Of a stretch of 64,000 nt of DNA, positions 26,401-37,200 are shown piece by piece. Both the position numbers and the translations under genes were made by a program. This stretch comes from Wukongibacter sp050859025 (lineage in GTDB: Bacteria > Bacillota > Clostridia > Peptostreptococcales > Caminicellaceae). How positions within the stretch are numbered: the first letter of the stretch is position 1; each line of letters begins with the position of its first letter. The DNA lies in contig NZ_CP138200.1 in NCBI RefSeq assembly GCF_050859025.1, positions 5,270,001 through 5,334,000 of the forward strand. The letters are read 5' to 3'. The notes beneath the pieces were generated by a model that was not told where the DNA came from, made no database searches, and saw only the letters and a list, made by a program, of their open reading frames with translations.

Positions 26401-27952
26401 CAAAGGAATGCGATACCATTAATGCCACCCTATCGCCACTTTCTATACCACCTTTACTTAGATAGTTAGCTAACTTATTTACTTTTTTATCAAGTTCTCC
26501 ATATGTTAAAAAGTCATTTTCAAACATTAAAGCCCTTGTCTCAGAATTTTTCTTTACTTGCTCCTCAAAGAGATCAATAACTGTCTTTTCTTTTGGATAC
26601 TCCACCTTTGTATCATTAAAATCCATAAGTATTCTTCGCTTCTCTTCTTCGTCAGCAATACTTAAATCCTCAATCATTTGATTGCTATTCTCAATTAATC
26701 TATCAGTAATATTCATAATGTACTTATGCATCAATTCAATATCTTCATCTGAATAATCACTTACTTTATAATCAAAGCACAGCTCGATCTCATTATTATC
26801 TGACCATTCTTTAATAATGATTTGTAATGAATAACCCTGCTGTCCACAATATGCTTCTTCAATAAAAACTGGTATATCTCCTAATTGCTTTGAATTCTGA
26901 GTATTATAGTAATTTACACATATATCAAATAAATTGTCATAGCCCTTTTTTCTTAACTCCAAATCTTTTACTAAAAGATCATATGGATATTTTTGATTTA
27001 AAAAGCAGGCTTTTATTTCAATATTTATTTTTTCTATAACATCTAAACCCTTCATGTTAGGCTCAAATTGAAATCTAAAGGGCATTGAACTAGTAAACAT
27101 ACCAATGGTGCTTTTATCCGCAGCCCCTGACCTATTGAAAACAGGGATTCCTATAATTAAGTCATCTACTGATCTTGTTTTATTAAAATAAATTAACATA
27201 GCTGCTGTAAAAATAGTATTTAAGGATATCTTGTTATCCTTTAGATATTTTCTTATCTCTAAACTTTTTTCTTCTTTTAAAGTAAAAGCCTTTCTCTTCC
27301 CAGCTAGTTCATTTGAAGATTTGGTTAACATCGTTTCTGGTAAGCTTTCAAATTTGTTCATCCAAAATTCCCTGTTTTTATAGAACCTTTTGGATTTTAA
27401 ATATTTTTGTTCCTTTTCTATAAACGCTGTATATGAGCACGTTTCAAAATTTATATCATAATTACCCATAAGTAAAGATTGGTATATACTTGAAATCTGT
27501 TTCTGGATTAAGCTTATTGACCATCCGTCTGATATTATATGATGAATTTTTAGCAATATCCCATACTCTTTTTCATTTAGCTTATATATTGCAAAATAGT
27601 ATAGTTTATCATTATCTAAATTAAAGGGCTTCTCAAGAACTTCTTTACCCCAATTATCTAGTAATTTCTCTCCCTCTGTATACTTTGAAAAATCCATAAA
27701 TTCAATTTCTTCTCTTTGATATTTACAAACCCTTTGAGTTACTTCTCCCTTCCTTTTGCTAAATCTCAATCTGAGGCCATCATTGCTTTTGATTAATAGG
27801 TTTATGGTCTCTCTCATTTTATCAACATCAATTTCGCCTAAAATTTTCATATACCCACCAAGATTATGCATAATTGTATCTGGGTTCATCTCATTAACAT
27901 ACCAAATTCTTTTTTGTGGGTGGGTTAATCCGTAGTTATTTAAGCTATCCAT
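23471..27952 (-). CDS. NRPS loading module C-A(Asn)-T-E
   Basis: This 1493-residue nonribosomal peptide synthetase has four domains. A condensation domain (about 1-430) carries HHIISDGWS; as the first domain of the line it should be a starter type that adds a fatty acyl group. The adenylation domain (about 455-935) has YTSGSTGKPKGV, and I read its specificity code as DLTKIGEVGK, matching Asn. A carrier domain has LGGDSIK (about 985), and the epimerisation domain (about 1050-1480) has HHLIVDGVSW and HGRE. The C-terminal TPSDF and acidic tail look like a docking region. The product should be acyl-D-Asn handed to the four-module protein, although this gene comes second in the operon. Confidence 0.92.
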   Translation of the reverse strand: MDSLNNYGLTHPQKRIWYVNEMNPDTIMHNLGGYMKILGEIDVDKMRETINLLIKSNDGLRLRFSKRKGEVTQRVCKYQREEIEFMDFSKYTEGEKLLDNWGKEVLEKPFNLDNDKLYYFAIYKLNEKEYGILLKIHHIISDGWSISLIQKQISSIYQSLLMGNYDINFETCSYTAFIEKEQKYLKSKRFYKNREFWMNKFESLPETMLTKSSNELAGKRKAFTLKEEKSLEIRKYLKDNKISLNTIFTAAMLIYFNKTRSVDDLIIGIPVFNRSGAADKSTIGMFTSSMPFRFQFEPNMKGLDVIEKINIEIKACFLNQKYPYDLLVKDLELRKKGYDNLFDICVNYYNTQNSKQLGDIPVFIEEAYCGQQGYSLQIIIKEWSDNNEIELCFDYKVSDYSDEDIELMHKYIMNITDRLIENSNQMIEDLSIADEEEKRRILMDFNDTKVEYPKEKTVIDLFEEQVKKNSETRALMFENDFLTYGELDKKVNKLANYLSKGGIESGDRVALMVSHSFELVIGILAIQKIGAAYIPIDSKYPPDRVEYMLKDSEAKLIYTDQPLKNIDFVGEIVKVDNEEIGLESTTFINLSRPNDLAYIIYTSGSTGKPKGVMIEHRGLTNYIWWANKNYLKDSQEIFALYSSISFDLTVTSIFTPLISGNMVAIYKDYGDEFILYKILRDNKATIIKLTPSHLTLIKDLSNEKSSVNRFIVGGENLTVRLAKEVTDSFKGNIEIYNEYGPTETVVGCMIYKFAPELDKGQSVAIGRPADNVQIFILDKNLNLAATNVEGEIYISGDGVARGYLNRPELTERSFVQIDSPMFKNKRMYKTGDLAKMLPNGNVEFVGRADNQVKIRGHRIELDEIKNTILNIEAIKDVIVKDIKDRNGKQVLCAYIVSDKEYDDIQMKSMLLKSIPNYMIPTYFMYIDKLPLTTNGKIDFKLLPSIPEDAVDHVKYRNETEKKFVQAVEKILKVKEPSMLSYFFQLGGDSIKAIQIVSELKNMGMELKIQDIMEKETLEHIAASIEIAQVDIPQDTVSGEIDRTPIVNWFFEQKFKDENYFNQSILFRCKESIDIGKMKIALKKIIEHHDSLRINYSSSTSKLFYNNDLLNEEIEIEYYDLTSYDSEFKEAEIKRIGQKIKGSFNINKGLLFKASIMKTEADEELLLLTAHHLIVDGVSWRIILDDLNAVWDQLSMGKSMELPLKTHSFKYWSEKLNKYSEKGFQEEFDYWKEALNNEAGLEVDFNKGEATINSTMTIFKELNEEFVGELRKKVNTYYSMELNEILIVALVLAVNKMTKRNEIAIEIERHGREAINEEIDVSRTIGWFTSMFPVYFEIDKVDLNSRIKSLKEKLRNVPNKGFNFGIIKYLNSELRENVPELVRFNYLGDFDNILESKFLEISNLDCGLDSSERNKLTALIDITAMIINRKLKISFTYSTNKFKSETIKLLLELYVEILEDILKHCSDKNEVEFTPSDFEAVDLCQEDLDMLFDM

Positions 27953-27998
27953 AATTATTACCTCTCTTTATCAATATATATAAGCTACAAAAATCTGT

Positions 27999-28102
27999 TA
28001 TAGAGATTTCCAAGTAAATCTTAATTTATACATATCAAAATATCCGATGCTTCTTAGGATTTTTGATGTGTATAAATTAAAGTCTTTACTTAAATCCCTA
28101 TA
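27999..28102. repeat. 104-bp foldback element, copy B
   Basis: This copy is the reverse complement of copy A (7942-8045) with only a few differences and exactly the same length. It fills most of the gap between the two synthetase genes. In the mRNA it would form a long hairpin without a T-run. The rest of 27953-28248 shows only the ribosome-binding site AGAGGT before the downstream synthetase. Confidence 0.82.
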
Positions 28103-28248
28103 GAACGCACTTATAAATCAAAATGTAAAATATCTATTACAACTTCTATGCATTTAGGAGATTTACCATCCCTAGAAGCTTTGGCTACCAAATCTCCCAA
28201 ATACAAGATATTTATAGTATTATGTATAGTTGCTTATCCAGTAGGTCA

Positions 28249-31200
28249 TCAACAAGATTTTTCTTCATATAGTTCTTCTCCGGCCATTCGATTCAAGTAG
28301 TCCTTAATAAGCTCTGAAACTCTATCAACATAAGGTGGGAACAATACCGTCTCATGGCCTCCTGGTACTTCGTAATATTCAAAGGAACCCTCATGCATCT
28401 TTTCCCACAACTCCTTTTTAAATAGGTGATGATCGTTTTCCTCTGCCTTTATAACTAGTGTTGGAGTAGATATATAACCTAAGAAGCAATACATTGAGTT
28501 AAAAGGAAGTTCCTTTGCAAAGAAATCGTGTATAGCTTCTCTGCTTTCTAATATCTCCATTTGCCTTTCTTTTGACATAGGTTTTGCCTTCGGTATGATA
28601 TCCATAAATTTCTTGGTAGTATACATCTTGTCTTTTTTTCTAAATCTACGCCACTTTTCAATTACTTTTATAATATTAGTATATCTACGTGTTGTTTTAC
28701 GGTGTGCATCCTCTATAAAGGCTTCTTGGTCTAGCTCAAGTAATGCCAAGACTTTATCTCCCTGGATTTCAAGGATTTTTACTATATCATAAGATAAATA
28801 TCCACCAATGCAATAACCTGCCAGAATATATGGACCATCATTCTGAACCATGCGAATCTCTTTAATATAGTCATGCAGCATCTGAAAATAACTTGTAGGA
28901 AGGGGCTCTTCTCCATTTAATCCCCTAGGTTGTATTCCATAGACACTATATTCATCTTCCAATAGCTTTGCTAGATGCCTATAATAGAGAATATCTGCAT
29001 CTGCTCCATGTACGATAAAGATGTTCTTCTCGCTACTGCTCTTGTTGATTTTAAAAACATGCTTGAAGCCTTTTCCTGTATTATTATCAAGACCCATTAT
29101 ATATTCAGAAAGCTCTAGAATAGTTGTGTATACCATTAAATCAGCCATAGATATTTCTACTCCTAATTCTTCCTTTATACGGCTGGCAACTTGAATAATA
29201 GTGATTGAATTTCCTCCTATTTCAAAGAAGTCATCATATATATATATTTCATCTAATTTCAAAACTTCACTCCATATTTCGGCAATAATACTATCATGCA
29301 AGTTTCTAGGGGGTATCCTTTTTCTATTCCTTTCTGGCTCCTTGATGCTTCCTAGTGTTTTTCTATCTATTTTGCCATTTGGTGTAAGCGGTATCTTGTC
29401 TAAAATCATATAAGCTGTTGGAACCATATAGCTTGGTAATTTTTTCTTTAAGCTGGACTTAATACTCTGTACATCAATTTCTTCTCCCACCAGATATGCA
29501 CAGAGATATTGATTCTTACTATTATCTCCTTTTACAATTACTATAGATTCTTTTATGCCATCCTGTACGTTAATCGCATTTTCTATCTCTTCCAGCTCTA
29601 TTCTGTATCCCCTAAGCTTTACTTGATGGTCTGTACGCCCTAAAAATTCTATATTTCCATCGGGAAGCCATCTTGCTAAATCTCCGGTTCTATACATTTT
29701 TTCTCCTTGATTAAATGGTATTTCAACAAACTTTTCTGCCGTAAGCTTAGGTCTTTTAAAGTAACCCCTAGCCAGTCCATCTCCACCTATACACAGTTCC
29801 CCAGGAACACCCATAGGCTGTAGCCTTTTTTCTTTATCTACTATATATATTTTTGTATTAGCTATTGGCCTTCCTATGTTTATACTCTTACTGCTTGTTA
29901 CATCCTTCATTGTTGACCAAACAGTTGTCTCCGTTGGCCCATATATGTTATATATTTTTCCACTAGTAAGTCCTTGCAATTCCTTTAGTAGTGCTGGTGG
30001 AAAGGCCTCTCCCCCTATCATTATTTCTTCTATATCCTTTAGGAAGGCTAGATCACTGTCTGAGTTCATTAACATCTGCAATCTAGATGGAGTCATTTGA
30101 AGCATATTAACATCGTTCATTGTAATAGCCTCTGCTAAGAGTTTAGGGTCCCTTTGAACCTTTTCACTTGCTATTACAACCTCCATCCCCTTAGTTAAAG
30201 GTAGTAGGGTTTCTAATAGGAATATATCAAAGCATATTGTTGTCAATGCAAGTATAACTTTATTAGGCTCAAAGGCTATATTTTCTGTCATACCTTTAAT
30301 AAAGTTATGAATCGACATGTGTTCAAGCATAACACCCTTAGGTCTTCCCGTTGATCCCGATGTATAAATCATGTATGCCAAATCACTTGCTTTGTTTATC
30401 CTATTAGGATTCACATTCTTTTCACTATTCTTTAGCTCGTCTTCAATAGTCAAAATATCACAGTTTGTACTGATTTTTTCCCTTAAACCCTTGGTTGTCA
30501 GTAATATTTCTGCGCCACTATCCTCAAGCATATAGCTAATTCTATCCTCGGGATATTCAGGGTCTATTGGTAGGTAAGCACCACCAGATTTTAGTATTCC
30601 AAGTATCCCTATCATCATTTCCAATGATCTCTCTGTTATGATACCAACTATATCCTCTGGTTTTACTTCCATATCTCTTAGTCTCCAGGCAATCTGATTT
30701 ACTTTTTCATTTAGCTCTTTATAGGTAAGCTTGTCTTTTCCATATACTAGAGCTATGCTTTCTGGAGCCAGCTCTACCTGCTCTTCAAATAATTCTATTA
30801 TCGTCTTTTCTTTATCATATTCAACCTTTGTATCGTTATATTGTTCTAATAGAAGCTTTCTTTCTGCTAAATCTAGAATTTCTATTTCTTCAATAGTTTT
30901 ATCTTTGTTTTCTCCTATCTCCTTAAGTATTCTTACATAGTGTTTCATCATCCGCTTTATTGTTTCTTTATTGTATAATCTACTTTTGTATTCTGCTAAA
31001 CAGATAAGCTTCCTCTCATCTTCTTCTATGTTCAAGGTAATATCAAATTTAGCTGTTTTGTTATCTACTTCATAATGCTTAACCTCAAGCTCTGACAGAT
31101 AAGCTTCTCCTCTTTTCGTATTCTGCAATATTAACATTACATCAAATAGCGGATTTCTACTAAGATCTCTTCTGATATCTACCTCCTCTACGAGTTCCTC

Positions 31201-34200
31201 GTAGGGGTATTCTTGATTCTCATAGGCATAAAGCAGTTTATTTTTCATTTCTCTAAGATACTCTTCTACCTTCTTTTTCCCTTGAGGCTTACTTCTTATG
31301 GCAAGGGTATTTATGAACACACCTGCAACATTCTCCATTTGTGCATGTCTTCTTCCTGCTATGGGACTACCTATTACTAGGTCGTCCTGTCCGCTGTATT
31401 TTGATAATAGTATGCTATAGCCTGCCATTAATCCCATATACAGCGTACCGCCTACCTTCATCATTGTTTCTCTTAGACATTTTAATGTTTCTTCGCCTAT
31501 CTCAAAGCCAATGCTTTCTCCTTCATTATCTTCTGTCTTGCCTCTAGGTCTATCCAAAGGAAGCTCTAGTACCGGTATTTCTCCCTCATATTCCTTTTTC
31601 CAATAATCCTTTTTCGTATCCCAGTTCCCATTTTCTTTTTGTAGCTTTTCCCACTGGGCATATTCCTTGTACTGAACTACCTGCGGTTTTAACTCTTCTC
31701 CTTCATAGGCTTTTACAAAGTCTTCTTCCAGTATTACCATAGTAGTTCCATCGCTTATGATATGGTGCATATCCAGCATTAGTAAATGCCTATCTCCTTC
31801 TTTAATGATTCCTCCCCTCACAAGTGGTGATTTCTCTAAATCGAAGGGTCTTATCCAACCTTCAATAATTTCATCTACTATTTCTTCGCTCTCTGCTTCT
31901 GTGTACTCAATATTGATATCAATGTTATCCTGTATTTTCTGTACAATCCTATCGCCTTCCATATGGAAGCTAGTTCTAAGGGCCTCATGCTTTTTAACAA
32001 GCTGCTTTATTGCAGTCTCTATATTAAACCTATCTACTTTCCCCCTAAGCTCCAATATCATAGGCATATTATATAGTGTGCTTTTCTTATCCATCATCTG
32101 TATTGCATAAAGCCTCTTTTGTGCAGAGCTTACTGGATAACTGTCCCTCTTTTCTAGAGGTTTTAATGCTTCATATCTTTGTCCTTGTATTTTTCTTATT
32201 CTTTCTCCTAGTTCTTCAATAGTAGGTATTTGAAAAATATCTATAACTCCTATCTCCGCTTCAAGCTCCCTTTGTATCCTTCCGCTTAGGATAGTTGCCT
32301 TTAAGGAATGTCCTCCTAGCTCAAAGAAGTTATCCTTTATTCCTATCCTTTCTACTCCTAGTATATCTGTCCATATCTCCACTAGTCTTTCTTCTGTTTC
32401 ATTTCTCGGTTCTTCATATTCCTTAGTTCTTGACTTTGTTACCTCTATACTCAAAAGGGCTTTTCTGTCGATTTTACCATTACCCGTAAGGGGAATATCC
32501 TCTATTTCTATTATTACTCCTGGTACCATGTATTCGGGAAGTTCTTTTTTAGCTTCATTCCGTACCTTTTCTATTTCTATTGCTTCTTCCTTTACTATGT
32601 ATCCACATAGGTATTTGTCTCCATCTTTATCTTCTCTCGCTAATACTACTATTTCCTTTACTCCCGCTTGCTTTCTGATTGTGTTTTCTATTTCTCCTAG
32701 CTCTATTCTGTATCCTCTAATTTTTACCTGATGATCTATCCTTCCTAAGAATTCTATGTTCCCATCGGGCAGCCATCTTGCTAGGTCACCAGTTTTATAC
32801 ATTCTTGCTCCCTTTTCAAATGGACTTTCTATAAATTTTTCTTCTGTTAACTTCGCCCTGTTTAGATAACCTCTAGCTAGTCCATCTCCACTTATATGTA
32901 GTTCTCCTGATATTCCTATAGGTTGTAGGTTTCTATTTTTATCTAGTATGTATAATCCTGTGTTATCTATTGGTTTTCCTATTGGTATTGATTTTAAGTA
33001 CTCTTTATTTTCACAATCATAGTAGCTTACATCTATTGTGGCTTCTGTTGGTCCATAGAGATTAGATAACTTTACTCTATTGAAATACTTATAAAATTCT
33101 TTAACATGATTTATTTGTAATGCTTCTCCACTCGTGAATACCTGTCTTAGCTTTATTTCTTTGTCATTTATATCTACGTTTTCAATATACTTTAAGAATG
33201 CTCCCAGCATTGATGGTACGAAATGCATGATTGTTATTTTTTCATTTTCAATAGCCCTTAGTATTTTATCCGGTTCTTTTTCATGGTTAGGTCCAAGTAG
33301 GTACAAGGCTCCACCATATATTGACCACCATAGCAGCTCCCATACTGATACATCAAAGGTAAAGGTCGTCTTTTGAAGAATTATATCTTCACTTCCTAGA
33401 GGGTATTTCTTCTGCATCCAGTTTATTCTATTCACTAATGCTTTGTGCTCTATCATTACCCCCTTAGGTCTTCCTGTAGAACCCGATGTATATATTATAT
33501 ATGCTAAGTCACTACTTTTGGTAATATTTTCTAAGTTACTTATACTTCTTCTATATATCCTTGTATCCTCTAGGTCAATCACTTGTGCATTTATTGACAG
33601 GTCTTCCCTAGGCTCTTTGCAAATTAGAATTATTTGGGCTTGACTATCCTCTATCATATACTGTATTCTGTCCTTTGGATATTTAGGGTCTATTGGTAGA
33701 TAGGCTCCTCCTGCCTTCATGATTCCCATTATTCCTATTATCATCTCTAATGATCTTTCTACCATTATTCCTACTATACTGTCTCTAGTTACTCCCTTAT
33801 CCCTTAATACTCTAGCTAGGCTGTTTGCTCTTTCATTTAGTTCTCTATAGGTCAGCTTTTTATCTTCGTATATTAAGGCTATTCTATTAGGGCTTCTTTC
33901 TACCTGCTCCTCAAATAGCTCCTGAATAGTCTTTTCATCTTGATAATTTGCTTTCGTGTCATTAAGCTTATATAACAATCTTTTCTGTTCTTCTTTTTCT
34001 AGTAGGGATATATCCTTTATTGTCCTCTTTCTATTTACAGCTATTTCTTCCAATACCTTGATATAGTGCTTTATCATATCTTCTATTGTTTCTTTTCTGA
34101 ACAGCTTGTTTTTATAGTTGATTTCACATACAAGTCTGTCTCCTTCTTCTTCTGCTGTTAGGGTAATGTCAAACTTGGCTGTGCTGTCTTCTACTTCATA

Positions 34201-37200
34201 GGGCTTGATTTCTGTTTCTGGCAGCTTAATTTCCTTTAGCTCTGTATTTTGCAATACTAGCATTACGTCGAATAATGGGTTTCTACTCAGATTTCTTTTT
34301 ACTCCTACCTCTTCTATTAGCTCTTCATATGGATATTCCTGATTTTCATAGGCACCTATGAGCTTTTGTTTTGTTTCCTTTAGGTACTCTTCTACAGCCT
34401 TTTCTCCCTCTGGATAACTTCTTATTGCTAGGGTATTTACAAACATTCCTGCTACCCTCTCCATTTGAGGATGTCTTCTTCCTGCTACAGCTGTTCCTAC
34501 TACTATATCCTCCTGGCTGCTGTATTTTGACATCAATATGCTATAGCCTGCCATCAAGCCCATATACAGGGTTCCACCTATATCAGACATTCTTTCCCTT
34601 AGTTTTCTTATTGTTCCTTCTTCTATTTCAAATCCGATTGTATCTCCACTATTATCCTCTATACTTCCTCTGACTCCATCCATCGGAAGCTCTAGTACTG
34701 GTATTTCTCCTTCGTATTCCTTCTTCCAGTACTCTTTTTGTTTATCCCATATTCCCTTTTCTCTCTGCTCTTTTTCCCAATTGGCATATTCCTTGTATTG
34801 CACCGGCTCTATCTCTAGGTCTTTTCCCTCATAGGCCCCTACAAAGTCCTCTGCCAGTACCGACATGGTTGCTCCATCGCTTATTATGTGGTGCATATCC
34901 AGCATCAGTATATGGCTGTCCTTTGTTTCTATTATTCCTCCCCTTAGCAGCGGTGCCTTTTCTAGGTTAAAGGGCTTTATCCAACTAGCTAGTATCTTGT
35001 CTATATCAGCTTTTTCTTCCACCCTTACATGTTCTAAAATTATTTCTAATTTTTCCTCTATTTTTTGTACTATCTTCTCTCCATTTAAATGAAAACTTGT
35101 TCTTAGAGCTTCATGCTTTTCTATTAGTTTTCCTATCGCCCCTTGTATTTTAGCTTTATCAACTTTTCCCTTAAGCTCTAGGGTTAAAGGCATGTTATAT
35201 ACTATGCTTTCTTTATCCATCATTTGTATTGCATATATCCTTCTTTGGGCCGAGCTTACAGGATAGCTTTCTTCATTATTTAGGGGTGTTAATCTTTCAT
35301 ATTCCTTTCTTGTACTTTCCTTTATACTATCAGATAGTTCCATTATACTTGGGAACTCGAATATATCCTTAACACTGACTTCTATACCTAGCTCTTTTTG
35401 TATTCTTCCACTTAATATAGTTGCTTTTAAGGAGTGGCCTCCTAGATCAAAGAAATTATCCCCTATTCCTATGCCTTCTACTCCCAGTATATCTGTCCAT
35501 ATTTTTATTAGCTTTTCTTCTGTTTTATTTCTTGGTGCATGATATTTTCTATCACTTGATATTTCCACATCTATATTCAGTAAAGCTCTTCGGTCAATTT
35601 TTCCACTGTTTGTTAATGGAATACTCTCTAGTTCTATCATAGCACTTGGCACCATGTACTCTGGCAGCTCTTGTTTTGCCCCTGCCTTTATTTCCTTTAT
35701 CGAAACCGCTTCTTCCTTAACTATGTATCCGCAGAGATATCTATTTCCAGTACTGTCTTCTCTATCCAGTACCACCACTTCTCTGACACCATTTTGCTTT
35801 CTCAATACCTTCTCAACTTCACCAAGCTCAATTCTATATCCTCTTATCTTTACCTGTTGGTCAATACGCCTTAAGAACTCGATATTTCCATCGGTCATCC
35901 ATCTTGCAAGATCTCCTGTTCTATACATTCTTTTTTCAGGCTCAAAAGGACTTTCTACAAAGCTTTCTTCTGTCAGCTCTGGACGATTGAGATATCCCCT
36001 TGCAACTCCTTCTCCAACTATGCATAGCTCTCCCGGTATTCCCATAGGCTGCAATTGATTATATTTGTTTAGTATGTATATACCATAGTTTCTCACTGGC
36101 TTTCCTATAGGTATTGATCTTCCCTTTTCATCTTCTCTACACTTATAAATTAATGCATTTATGGTTGTTTCCGTCGGTCCATATACGTTATAGATTTCCT
36201 TTGGTCTAGCCTTTTCCATTATTCTTTGATGCAGCTGTGATGGAAATGCCTCCCCTCCTAATACTAGTCTTATATCTCTACAGCCCTCATCTAATGCCTC
36301 TACCATTGCTTCCATCTGTGCTGGCACCATATCAATAAATCCAATTTCATTTTCCTTTACATATTTGTATAAGCTGTTATAGTCACTCTTTAGTTCTTCT
36401 GTCATAAGATGTAGTACTGCTCCACTGCACAGTGCTGTAAATATATGCTGTACCGATACATCAAATATTGGTTTGCTGTAGAGCATATGGTTTTTCATCC
36501 TTCCGTATCCATAGTCCTCTATCAGTCCAATAATCTGATTAGCTATATTTCTATGTTCTATGATAACTCCCTTTGGCTTTCCTGTACTTCCTGAGGTATA
36601 TAGGATATAGGCTCCATTCTCTACCTTGCTGTTATTTATATTCTCTTCCTTATTTTCCTCTATGCTTTTATCAATATCTATTATTAAGCCTTGATATTCC
36701 TCTAGTGTATAATCAGATTGTTTTACTACACAAAGGGCATTACTGTCCCTCAGCATAAATCCAATTCGTTCCTTTGGATAATCTGGCAGTATTGGCAAGT
36801 AGGCTCCTCCAGCCTTTAATATCCCCATGATTCCTACTATATAGGATATATCTGCATCCATTATGACTGTTGCTATGGTCTCTGGGCCAAGTCCAGATTT
36901 CTTTAGCTTCCCTGCTAATAGGTTCGCCCTTTTATTTAACTCCCCATAGGTAAGTCTCTCTTCTCCATATACTACTGCTATGTTTTCTGGACTCCTCTCT
37001 ACCTGATTTTCAAATAGTTCTACAATGGTAATTTTATTGTCATATTTTTTCTCTGTATTATTGAATTGCTTTACTAGTTTCTCTTTCTCTTCCTTATCTA
37101 GCAATTCTATTTCTTTTATAGCTCTGTCTTTATCCCTTGCTATCTCCTCTAATATTCTTATGTAGTGCTTCATCATATTCTCTATGGTTTCTCTACTATA

